From Dickeya aquatica (GTDB lineage: Bacteria; Pseudomonadota; Gammaproteobacteria; Enterobacterales; Enterobacteriaceae), in contig NZ_LT615367.1 in NCBI RefSeq assembly GCF_900095885.1, positions 4,030,001 to 4,094,000 on the forward strand: a stretch of 64,000 bases of DNA, written 5' to 3'. The notes beneath the pieces are model-generated. The model did not search any database. It was not told the DNA's origin and saw only the letters and a list, made by a program, of their open reading frames with translations. The translations under genes and the position numbers were made by a program. Positions 55,904 to 63,222 of the stretch are shown here, in pieces (position 1 is the first letter of the stretch; every line of letters begins with the position of its first letter).

Positions 55904-56195
55904 AACTCAAAAGTTATATTTTGAATGCAGGAAAGATCACAGCATGCTCTGCCGGAGTAAGCCATGAGTAAACACCCCCACGTTCCGCGTTTTGATAATG
56001 GCACGATGTTTTCACCATACAGCGCGATCCGGTCATCCCTGACGAGTTTATCCAGCCAGCGGGTAAACTTTTTGGAGACATCAAACCCCATCGCCTGCAT
56101 ATCGTCGCGCACCAGTGCGCGGGTGCAGCCGTCGCCACTGGCCGTGTACGAGCGGACGCTTCCCGCGAGTGGCGAAGGAAAGACCGCAGAAATAT
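55897..56195 (-). pseudogene. Degraded ORF, possibly a prophage Ash/Icd-like remnant
   Basis: A minus-strand frame is open through LTGVFYTLFHISAVFPSPLA, GSVRSYTASGDGCTRALVRD, DMQAMGFDVSKKFTRWLDKL and VRDDRIALYGENIVPLSKRG, then ends in unrelated-looking residues. The first good ATG is at 56112, well inside, and a hairpin with T run stands before the frame, so no sound start is present. The sequence is protein-like and reminds me of small P4-type prophage ORFs, from memory only. Confidence 0.35.
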
Positions 56196-56205
56196 GGAAA
56201 AGCGT

Positions 56206-56239
56206 ATAAAAAACGCCAGTCAGTGGCTTAACTGACTGG
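56206..56239 (-). terminator. Intrinsic terminator in the toxin-antitoxin region
   Basis: CCAGTCAGT pairs with ACTGACTGG around a six-base loop and is followed on the minus strand by GCGTTTTTT. No intact minus-strand gene ends just before it, so its gene may have been lost. Confidence 0.65.
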
Positions 56240-56375
56240 CATTACTGTCATCAACAGCGGTGTTGCGTGGATAAAATTATGACGGAATTTTGCAGACTTC
56301 AGGTAGTTTGAATATTCATCAAAAGGGAGTAATCTAGCACCAAGTGCTATAGTTAAGGGATGGAATGCTGGCCTG

Positions 56376-56738
56376 ATGCGTGTATTCAAAACCAAATGGT
56401 TTACTAAGGCGGCTAAATCCCACGCTATCAAGGATAGTGAGTTATGTCAGGCCATTGAGGCGGTGACTCAGGGGAAAAAGGCGGATGATCTCGGCGGCGG
56501 CGTTTACAAGAAACGCCTTAACCAAAACCGCGATCGCGCCATCATACTGGCGAAAGGCGGGGAACATTGGTTTTACACGTTCCTGTATGCCAAGCAGGAT
56601 ATGGCGAACATTGATGATCGTGAACTGGCCGGGTTCCGCGAACTGGCGAAGCACTATGCCAACCTTGCCGATGAAAAGATTACGGCACTGATTAAGCGTA
56701 AAGAACTGGTGGAGATTTGCCATGACTGCAAAAAGTAA
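56376..56738 (+). CDS. RelE-like type II toxin (PF06296-like)
   Basis: A 120-residue protein with VFKTKWFTKAAKSHAIKDSE, KKADDLGGGVYKKRLNQNRD and ANIDDRELAGFRELAKHYAN, the pattern of the RelE-like HigB group often found with HigA2-type antitoxins. It overlaps the antitoxin gene by 17 bases. It lies 500 bases from a second, unrelated module on the other strand. Confidence 0.85.
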   Translation: MRVFKTKWFTKAAKSHAIKDSELCQAIEAVTQGKKADDLGGGVYKKRLNQNRDRAIILAKGGEHWFYTFLYAKQDMANIDDRELAGFRELAKHYANLADEKITALIKRKELVEICHDCKK

Positions 56739-57045
56739 ATTCAAAAGCCCGGCATTTGAGGCCATTCACAGCGCCGCGTCTGGCTTATTCAGCGTTGATG
56801 CCATCCCACAGGAAACCATGCGCAATTTTGACAAAGCGTGCCTTAACAGTGTCGAGTTTCTTCAGCCACTGGAAATTAAAGCGCTGCGTGAGAAGTTAAA
56901 CGTCAGCCAGCCAGTTTTCGCCCGCTACCTGAACACCAGTGTTTCAACAGTGCAGAAATGGGAAAGCGGCGCAAAACGCCCTAGCGGGTTGTCGCTGAAA
57001 CTGCTTACCGTGGTGCAAAAGCATGGGTTGAAGGTGTTGGTTTGA
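56722..57045 (+). CDS. HigA-type antitoxin with XRE helix-turn-helix
   Basis: A 107-residue protein. The C-terminal HTH reads LREKLNVSQPVFARYLNTSV-STVQKWESGAKRPSG, close to HigA/NadS antitoxins. An N-terminal part of about 50 residues should bind the toxin encoded just upstream. The genes are probably one operon controlled by this protein. Confidence 0.87.
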   Translation: MTAKSKFKSPAFEAIHSAASGLFSVDAIPQETMRNFDKACLNSVEFLQPLEIKALREKLNVSQPVFARYLNTSVSTVQKWESGAKRPSGLSLKLLTVVQKHGLKVLV

Positions 57046-57203
57046 GTTATCGGCTGGTTATTTGGGGAGATAGATTGACAGCGGACATTACTAGTATCCT
57101 CTAATGTTAAAATATGGTGAGCAGGTCAGGTAAAAGCAGGGTCGCATCGCGTGACGCGTGGCTGAGTGTGAACGCCAGCGCACAGCGGTTCAAAACCGGG
57201 CTC

Positions 57204-58418
57204 TCACCCGGTTTCATCACGCAGTACCGCAGGGTTAAATTGCTTGCGAAATTCAATCGGCGTCAGCCCGGTATACCGCTTAAACATCTTCTCGAAGTGG
57301 CTCAGGTCGCCATAACCGCAATCGAGATAAAGATTGGTTATCCGGCTCATTGGGTGGCATTCGAGCCGCTGGCAGGCATAAAAAATACGCACCTGATTCA
57401 AAATCTGCTTAAACGACAGCCTCAGGCTATTTTTCAGCAAATAAGAGAGATGCGACGGGCTGATATGGGCATTTTCCGCCAGCTCAATCAGCGTCACCTC
57501 ACGCTGAAAATGTTCGCCCAAATACATCAGCGCCTTGATAACAGACGGATGAAACTGCTGGAGCGCCTGATTATCTCGATGCAAAATCGCGTCACACAGT
57601 GCCCGGTTGATAAGCCGCCGCCCATCACCGGCCGTGGATGCCGTCATAATATGCGGCAGAATGCGCCCGGCCTGGCGCAAATCAATTTCCGTCTCATCAC
57701 TGAGCATCAATAACCGCGCAATACTGTGCCATAGCTGGCGCACATTGCCCGGCCAGTCATACTGCTGCAATCGCTTTAGCACATCAGGGTGTAACGTCTG
57801 ACGGGCTGACTGCCGGTAAGCCAGACTCGCGCTGTGAATCAGTTCATTGATATCCTGCGTGCGCCCTTTTAATGCCGGGATGGATAACATTTCCACGCCC
57901 AATTCTGACACCAGATCCACTGCCGATTGCGCCAGTACAGCCTGGCTATAGGGCTGCTGTGCATGCAGGCAAAACAGCCATTGCAGCCGCTCATGCCTGT
58001 CACGCATCTGCCGCACATACGGCAAAATGTCCTGACGCCGGGACTCGGTAAGCGTATCAAAATCGAGGAAACAGAGTGCCTGTGCCTGATGGGAGCACAG
58101 ATCATCGGCAATCGCCGCCAATTGAGTCCCCAGATCGTTATCCGGCGATAATTCAAGATATGTGTGTTGTAAGGCCAGCAGTCTGGCGCGAATATAGGCC
58201 ATCACTTCCGATAAATCCGCCCCCGGCTCACCGGATAACAGCAGCGGCGTTCCGGCAGATAAAAGAAGATCTATTTTCCCGCGCAACGCTGAAGGCAAAA
58301 AAATAAATTCGGGGATATGATGCACACCGGCATAACCACGGTGTTCATAGCCATTGAAAGGGATATTCCCGGCGGGAATACTGTGCTGTGTATCAGATAG
58401 TCTGTTTTCTGTTTTCAC
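57204..58418 (-). CDS. Chimeric regulator: degenerate NtrC-type AAA+ module plus AraC-type DNA-binding domain
   Basis: A 404-residue protein starting at GTG after AAGGA. Residues about 38-245 align in order with sigma-54 activator AAA+ domains: LLLSGEPGADLS in place of Walker A (no GK[ST]), ALCFLDFD in place of Walker B, PALKGRTQDI and YDWPGNVRQLWHSI. The GAFTGA loop is missing. Residues about 296-391 form an AraC HTH pair (LAENAHISPSHLSYLLKNSL; GYGDLSHFEKMFKRYTGLTP). It should bind DNA without acting as a sigma-54 ATPase. It lies downstream of the peptide locus and may control it. Confidence 0.8.
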   Translation of the reverse strand: MKTENRLSDTQHSIPAGNIPFNGYEHRGYAGVHHIPEFIFLPSALRGKIDLLLSAGTPLLLSGEPGADLSEVMAYIRARLLALQHTYLELSPDNDLGTQLAAIADDLCSHQAQALCFLDFDTLTESRRQDILPYVRQMRDRHERLQWLFCLHAQQPYSQAVLAQSAVDLVSELGVEMLSIPALKGRTQDINELIHSASLAYRQSARQTLHPDVLKRLQQYDWPGNVRQLWHSIARLLMLSDETEIDLRQAGRILPHIMTASTAGDGRRLINRALCDAILHRDNQALQQFHPSVIKALMYLGEHFQREVTLIELAENAHISPSHLSYLLKNSLRLSFKQILNQVRIFYACQRLECHPMSRITNLYLDCGYGDLSHFEKMFKRYTGLTPIEFRKQFNPAVLRDETG

Positions 58419-58750
58419 GGGAAAATCCTTTATTCAACACTTGCACGTTATAATTTACAGATAAATAGCTTTCCTTATTGCATGGTTCGCCATTTCTCTT
58501 ATAGTGAATATTAATAAAATTTATTCGATATAAAAAAAGCAACCAGGAAAACTACTCTCCTTTTATACAACAGCCATCATGAACAGATAAAAACATTGAG
58601 CCGGTGCAACTAAAATAATGCATAACACATCAAATAAAATATAAAGTCATTCATGATATAAAAAATAAAAATATAAAAGTAAGTCCCTTTACTGTTTATT
58701 CACCCATGCCTTGGGATGAAAATAAATGTATTCCCTGACACTGTTAACAC
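58419..58750. other. A+T-rich intergenic stretch upstream of the AAA-AraC regulator
   Basis: About 330 bases, visibly poorer in G+C than the flanking genes, with no convincing gene on either strand. It should contain the regulator's promoter. No strong -35/-10 pair was recognised. Confidence 0.5.
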
Positions 58751-58918
58751 TTAACCATCATGACTTTCTTGAGTATGAGGGCTCATGCTAACTGTCAGTT
58801 TTCGTCCGGTGACGACATCAGCCGATGTAGCTATCAGCATGAAAGGGCTGATTAAACAGGGATAAAAACCATTTAGGCTATGTGCTGTCTTATTATGTGA
58901 TATTTGCCATACTGTCAT
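58751..58918 (-). CDS. Putative 55-residue peptide gene
   Basis: The frame begins with ATG five bases after GGAGG, an almost ideal start, and reads MTVWQISHNKTAHSLNGFYP, then CLISPFMLIATSADVVTGRK and ends LTVSMSPHTQESHDG. I recognise no family. It lies between the XRE gene and the AAA-AraC regulator on the same strand. It could be a second peptide precursor, an immunity peptide or a chance frame; the ribosome-binding site is the only positive evidence. Confidence 0.45.
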   Translation of the reverse strand: MTVWQISHNKTAHSLNGFYPCLISPFMLIATSADVVTGRKLTVSMSPHTQESHDG

Positions 58919-58999
58919 AAATTCCTCCATTTTTATTATTAAGATAAAACGCATCCACTTCCCAAAAAACAAATAGACTATTAATCTCCCGCACTATTT

Positions 59000-59325
59000 T
59001 TAGTTTTTATTCGCATCATGAGGAATTAATGATTTATAAGAACTTGAAAAAACAAAATTAACATAATCATTGTAGTTAAAATTATCATAAATACGTTCAC
59101 GGACTGGCATGATCAGGTTATCCACGGCAACATCAAAAAATTTAGCCAGCTTATGGAGTGTTTGTCTTGATACGGGCTTACCCAGTTCAGCTCTTTTTAT
59201 TGTTGCAATTGATATATAGCACCTTGACTCAAGACTTCGCTCTGACAGCTCCTCCTGACTCAATTTTTTTTTAGCCTGAGATTTTTAATCACAACTGTGT
59301 TCACTAAAACTCCGTTATTAGACAT
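59000..59325 (-). CDS. XRE-family regulator interrupted by an A9 tract (possible frameshift or slippage)
   Basis: ATG at 59325 follows AGAGGA. The frame reads MSNNGVLVNTVVIKNLRLKK and then stops at TGA right after nine A (59264-59272). One extra A, or a -1 shift on A AAA AAA, joins it to the next frame and gives a 108-residue protein with a complete HTH: IKNLRLKKKLSQEELSERS, then ISIATIKRAELGKPVSRQTL. The join is exact to the domain, so the gene is either expressed by slippage, recently broken, or misread in sequencing. Confidence 0.7.
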
Positions 59326-59338
59326 AATTTCCTCTTTA

Positions 59339-59569
59339 CAATGAGAATTAATACACAAATTTCATGGCATCGCGCTCGTTAACGTCTCTAAACCGGGAAA
59401 GCGCCGGAGAGTAACGCCATAAACCACAAAAGATGCATATCAATTTTTTATGATATTATTTGGCTAAACGTGATATCCCCTGATGTCAATAACGTGATAT
59501 AAGTCTGGTTTCATTGGCCATTTATTGCGGGCCATAAGAATAATTTTTTTATTAGAATGTGAAAAAGTG
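59339..59569. promoter_or_regulatory. Upstream region of the XRE gene with direct repeats AACGTGATAT
   Basis: The perfect ten-base word AACGTGATAT occurs at 59467-59476 and 59491-59500, 24 bases apart, about 150 bases before the XRE start. No gene is seen here. The repeats may be a binding site of the XRE or AAA-AraC protein. Confidence 0.4.
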
Positions 59570-59594
59570 CATGGCCCAGGGCCATGCACTTTGA
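59566..59594 (-). terminator. Strong terminator directly after the 50-codon peptide gene
   Basis: A near-perfect palindrome of 29 bases (AAAGTGCATGGCCC with GGGCCATGCACTTT) begins five bases after the peptide stop codon and is followed on the minus strand by T residues. It would end the peptide message and protect its 3' end. Confidence 0.85.
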
Positions 59595-59598
59595 CGGA

Positions 59599-59751
59599 TT
59601 AGCCGTTCAGTACACCGGCCAGCGCGCCCTGACCTGCTTTTTTCAGCACGCTCAGTACATCACCCCAGAAAGCCGGGTTAACACCAGCAGCTTTAGCTTC
59701 AGCGATACGGTTAGCGCGGTTTACGTTCTGAGACTGAGTTGGAAGTTTCAT
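59599..59751 (-). CDS. Putative ribosomally synthesised peptide precursor, 50 residues
   Basis: ATG follows AAGGAG with a good spacing, and the stop is followed at once by a strong terminator. The product begins MKLPTQSQNVNRANRIAEAK and ends NPAFWGDVLSVLKKAG then QGALAGVLNG. The first ~24 residues are polar and leader-like; the last ~26 could form an amphipathic helix. There is no Cys and one Ser, so thiazole or lanthionine formation is unlikely in the C-terminal part. Codons (CGT, CTG, AAC, GGT) suggest high expression. The next gene upstream is the PatA/PatG-like protease. Confidence 0.75.
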   Translation of the reverse strand: MKLPTQSQNVNRANRIAEAKAAGVNPAFWGDVLSVLKKAGQGALAGVLNG

Positions 59752-59970
59752 GTGTATTTCTCCTTGAGTCTATTTACAGTTTATTTGGGGATTTCCCCAG
59801 GTTAATGCCCCCGAATGGTGGCAAATTTAAAACTTTCGATTCTTTTAAAACTGGTACTGGTTTTAAATCATGGATTGCAAAAGAGATCTTTCCATGCCGT
59901 ACATGCGGCGTTTAAATATGAAAAACCAAAGCCGACGGTAAGGTAATATCGTTTGCAATAACCAATGACA
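59752..59970 (-). promoter_or_regulatory. Leader and probable promoter of the peptide gene
   Basis: The 219 bases between protease stop and peptide start contain an eight-bp inverted repeat TTTAAAAC / GTTTTAAA (59844-59867) around the spacer TGGTACTG, which also forms a direct repeat ACTGGTACTGGT. A small hairpin GGGG-AAAT-CCCC lies nearer the start. No clear sigma-70 promoter is assigned. The inverted repeat is a candidate operator. Confidence 0.5.
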
Positions 59971-61938
59971 TTAATAAGCATGCCAGTTGCGCAATGTGCC
60001 AATGGTAATAGGCATTACATCACTGACATCAATGGTGTAGCGATATAGTTTTCGGGCGGCGGTCAGGCGCTCTTTAGGGTTAAAGAACTCCAGCACCACG
60101 TCCCAGCAATCTGATTCAGGGCGGCTAACCGGGCTGCGCTCTGCACTGATTTTGTTGAGGAATAACCCCTCAGCGAATGCATCATCAAAGATTTCTTTCA
60201 TTTGATACGCATTGGTCGCGGCATAGTTAATCGCACGTTCGTTCGATTCATAGCCCCGGTTACGCAGTTCGTAATAAATACGATTAATAAAGTTAACCAG
60301 CTCCTTGGATTTCGGCGTACCCACGGCACTTTCGCCCATGAGCATTTTGGAAATATCCTGAGACTCCCAGTTAAACATGCCACGTAATACCGGGCTGATG
60401 GTCGGGATGACCTGGCCGTTAAACAGCCGGGTTTCACCGCTGATGGTGCCAGCAATAGAAACACGCTCGACACCTTTGGTTTCCTGTTCATACAGGAATT
60501 CCACTAGTCGTGCATATTCCAGCACAGCGAATTGCGCATCCGGTTTAATGGCATAAACAGGAATACCATCTATTTTTAACGTCCAGATTAATGCGTTGGA
60601 TTGCTCGGCGTTATCACCGGTATTTAAATGCTCAGCCATATGGACGGGATCAAACGGATAACCACTTTTATTACCCATGACCTGAGTGAAATAATCCAGG
60701 CGGGCTTCGGTACCAAAGTCATAACCAATCTGGCCGATAGCAAAGATCTTTTCCTGATCGCGAATGGTGCGCGCATCCAGCGAAGACGATTGCGGCACAA
60801 TTCGCCGGGCGGGAGCATGGACATAATGATTCGCAGCCGGATCGCTGATCCTCGGCAGTGACAGCCCGCTGTCTCGTGCAGATACGGCCACCGCAGTGCC
60901 TGCGTCCACGCCAGCACTCACCGGTGCCGCAAACGTCTCACCCGCCGGAATAATATCCTGGTGAGTGTCGATGATGGAGGGAACCAGCAGCTCTGTCGCC
61001 ACAGGCTCAATATTATTTTCTTCAGTTGACATGGTCATGATCCTTTTTGATGGTTGGTGATAAAATTCCTGTGCTATGCGCCGGAATAATTTCTGAATAT
61101 TTAATCGGTATATCACTGACTCCCGATTCGCTGTCGCTGACAACATTAACGGGGTGGCGGTATTAAACAGCACGTCCCGTATCATTTCTGGTGCACGACG
61201 ATCGTTTGCTACATTCATCGCCCCCATTATCAGTGCCGATATGGCTGACACCACAGGGGCAGAAAAACTGCTACCGGATACAACAGACAGATCATAATTC
61301 GGCGTAGCAACAGGGATTGAGACACCTGATGCCAGCAACATTTTCCTTCTTAATTTCAACCCGTAGTTATTAAATGAGGCGGGTAATCCCTCTTTATCAC
61401 AGGCTCCGACAGCCAAAACAAAATCCATCGATGCCGGTAACGATTCACTATTGCGCCCTTCATTACCAACAGCGGCAACAATTAATATTCCTTGTTGTTC
61501 GCAATCCTCGACGGCTTTACGCAGTTCATCCGTACCATGACCATTCGATGACAAGGATGCACCACTGATATTAATAATATGGCAGCCATGTAATCTGGCA
61601 TCGCGGATCGCTTTTGCCATAGCGCGTTCTGAACACCCTTGTATATTTCCTCTTTCATCCTCATGAAATACAGGAATGCTGACAATATTCACATCTGGTG
61701 CAATACCTACACCCTGGCCACCAATAATGCTGCATACAGCCGTACCGTGTGAGGTACTTTTATTCTCACAGCCAGAAAGGCATTCAATGTTTAAATGATT
61801 CAAAACGGGATGATGACCATCAATAGCACCATCAATAATAGCGACCTTTATTCCTTCTCCATTTATCCCTAATTGCTGTAATCCTGCAAGCGGATTATCA
61901 GCTAACACAGCATGATGGTTTGATGGGTTCATCATCAT
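59971..61938 (-). CDS. Subtilisin-like PatA/PatG-family peptide maturation protease
   Basis: A 655-residue protein without signal peptide. The S8 domain (about 15-290) has a complete triad: Asp36 in VAIIDGAIDG, His64 in STSHGTAVCS, Asn159 in AAVGNEG and Ser224 in SGSSFSAPVVSA. A linker follows, then a C-terminal domain (about 385-650) with IFAIGQIGYDFGTEARLDYF, the hallmark I associate with PatA/PatG cyanobactin proteases. It should cut, and perhaps cyclise, a precursor peptide; the 50-residue gene follows 219 bases downstream. ATG at 61938 follows AGGAAAGAG; a TTG at 61980 would be longer. Confidence 0.85.
   Translation of the reverse strand: MMMNPSNHHAVLADNPLAGLQQLGINGEGIKVAIIDGAIDGHHPVLNHLNIECLSGCENKSTSHGTAVCSIIGGQGVGIAPDVNIVSIPVFHEDERGNIQGCSERAMAKAIRDARLHGCHIINISGASLSSNGHGTDELRKAVEDCEQQGILIVAAVGNEGRNSESLPASMDFVLAVGACDKEGLPASFNNYGLKLRRKMLLASGVSIPVATPNYDLSVVSGSSFSAPVVSAISALIMGAMNVANDRRAPEMIRDVLFNTATPLMLSATANRESVIYRLNIQKLFRRIAQEFYHQPSKRIMTMSTEENNIEPVATELLVPSIIDTHQDIIPAGETFAAPVSAGVDAGTAVAVSARDSGLSLPRISDPAANHYVHAPARRIVPQSSSLDARTIRDQEKIFAIGQIGYDFGTEARLDYFTQVMGNKSGYPFDPVHMAEHLNTGDNAEQSNALIWTLKIDGIPVYAIKPDAQFAVLEYARLVEFLYEQETKGVERVSIAGTISGETRLFNGQVIPTISPVLRGMFNWESQDISKMLMGESAVGTPKSKELVNFINRIYYELRNRGYESNERAINYAATNAYQMKEIFDDAFAEGLFLNKISAERSPVSRPESDCWDVVLEFFNPKERLTAARKLYRYTIDVSDVMPITIGTLRNWHAY
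61030..61045 (-). promoter_or_regulatory. Internal ribosome-binding site and ATG at the domain boundary of the protease
   Basis: AAGGA, eight bases and an in-frame ATG (61030-61032) lie exactly between the subtilisin domain and the PatG-like domain. Initiation here would give a separate 353-residue C-terminal protein starting MSTEENNIEPV. Whether it is used is unknown. Confidence 0.5.
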
Positions 61939-62041
61939 TCTCTTTCCTGAATATGGAATTAAAAATCCCCGGTGTTTCAATTAGCATTAACTGCCTGAAA
62001 TCACGATTTCCGATTTTCATCACGAATCGCATCTCATTCAT
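61898..62041 (-). CDS. Possible 47-residue peptide ORF overlapping the protease start
   Basis: A minus-strand frame from ATG 62041 reads MNEMRFVMKIGNRDFRQLML, IETPGIFNSIFRKENDDEPI and ends KPSCCVS. It overlaps the beginning of the protease gene by 41 bases in another frame. The layout of a short polar peptide ending in two cysteines beside a maturation protease is suggestive, but the ribosome-binding site is weak and the DNA is A+T-rich, so a chance frame is likely enough. Confidence 0.25.
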   Translation of the reverse strand: MNEMRFVMKIGNRDFRQLMLIETPGIFNSIFRKENDDEPIKPSCCVS

Positions 62042-62416
62042 GAAACATTATTTCTTTCACCATAGAGAAACCAAATTTTCCACACAAAAATTAACACTAA
62101 AAATAAATAAATTATCCGCCGCTATTTCATGATGATTCGAATAAATCATACCGTCAGACGTCCTCATTCATGGCACACATGGGTAAAGGTTATTTATATT
62201 TTGTTGATGAACTTATCCTAACGCCACTTTAAAAATATTTTGGTATCACTTTAGTATCATTTATATGAAAAACATAAAATTCAATGACTTAATTTAAATA
62301 TCCGTGCCAGACACTGTATGTTTACTGAATATATGCCGTACATTTCTCACATCGCTGACAACGGCGTAACCGGGTTCCTGACGTTCACGTCCCCCTCGGC
62401 TACGCCTGTCGCCGCG
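61939..62416. promoter_or_regulatory. A+T-rich region upstream of the protease, with phased direct repeats
   Basis: About 480 bases between the protease and the GH19 gene. It contains the direct repeats TTTGGTATCA (62239-62248) and TTTAGTATCA (62250-62259), 11 bases apart and so on one face of the helix, as AraC-type proteins often require. Apart from the weak 47-codon frame no gene is seen. Confidence 0.45.
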
Positions 62417-63043
62417 TTAACCAAACGCGCGTTTCGCTTTTGCCAGATAATTTTTGCGATCAACCAGGCCGTTGAGCCCCCCGTTAATCCGGCGGGTGAT
62501 GGTATTGATATCGTCCCGATCGGCAAGCTCGCTCAAGCCATTTTTTTTCCAAAACCAGAGGGCGGCAGCAACCGATACATCGGGGTTTTGGCTAATCAGA
62601 TCCGGGTTGGTCAGTAAATCCTGACCAATTGCACTGCCGCAGGCATGGTAGTTGTCACGCCCGGTTAACTGAATCAACCCGCGGCCGCGGTATTTCCAGC
62701 CATCGCCGCTTTCGGTTGCACCATTCCCCATGCGGTTGGCGTAGACAATATTGGCTATCGATTCCGGCTTGCGCTCATACTGGGCGGCCATGTCATCGGT
62801 CGTGAAATAGCGCCCGAATATTGAGCGCAGCCCCTTGGCGCTGTAATTCAAATTCTCGACCCGGGCACGAAGCTCGCTACTTTCATGGGCTATCTGGGCG
62901 ATAAAATGCGCAAAGCGCAATACCGTATCAAGACCGGCCGCCAGACACTCTTTTTGCAATGCAGGCTGAAACTGCGCCAGATCATCGGCACTGGCTGCGG
63001 TCATCACTTTTTTTAATTTTTCCTGACTGATTTCAAGGCTCAT
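62417..63043 (-). CDS. GH19 family endolysin/chitinase-like lysozyme
   Basis: A 208-residue protein typical in size for phage GH19 endolysins. It shows the catalytic Glu54 in FIAQIAHESSELRA, then YKYRGRGLIQLTGRDNY-like sequence (GRGLIQLTGRDNYHACGSAI) and INGGLNGLVDRKNYLAKAKR. It should cleave peptidoglycan glycan strands. There is no signal peptide and no holin nearby, and no other phage gene is seen. The start at 63043 follows AAGGAG; longer frames are not needed. It lies upstream of the protease on the same strand. Confidence 0.88.
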   Translation of the reverse strand: MSLEISQEKLKKVMTAASADDLAQFQPALQKECLAAGLDTVLRFAHFIAQIAHESSELRARVENLNYSAKGLRSIFGRYFTTDDMAAQYERKPESIANIVYANRMGNGATESGDGWKYRGRGLIQLTGRDNYHACGSAIGQDLLTNPDLISQNPDVSVAAALWFWKKNGLSELADRDDINTITRRINGGLNGLVDRKNYLAKAKRAFG

Positions 63044-63222
63044 GGGTTTTCTCCTTATGATGTCGAATAGCGCCAGTTTGCAGAGGAAAGGGGCGCGCGC
63101 TCTTGGGGAGATATCGGCAAAAGGCTGGCAGATACGCAGCAAAATCGGGCAAATAGCTGATGTGTCGTGTGCTGCCACGCAGCCGGTGTGTATCGCCGCT
63201 CCGGCTGCGTGGCGAAACGTCA

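Noticed and set aside
57114..57713. Plus-strand frame of 199 codons opposite the AAA-AraC regulator
   Set aside because: The minus-strand frame contains two recognisable domains in order; the plus frame does not.
62417..63043. GH19 gene as evidence for a resident prophage
   Set aside because: No capsid, tail, integrase, holin or attachment site is seen on either side within the window.
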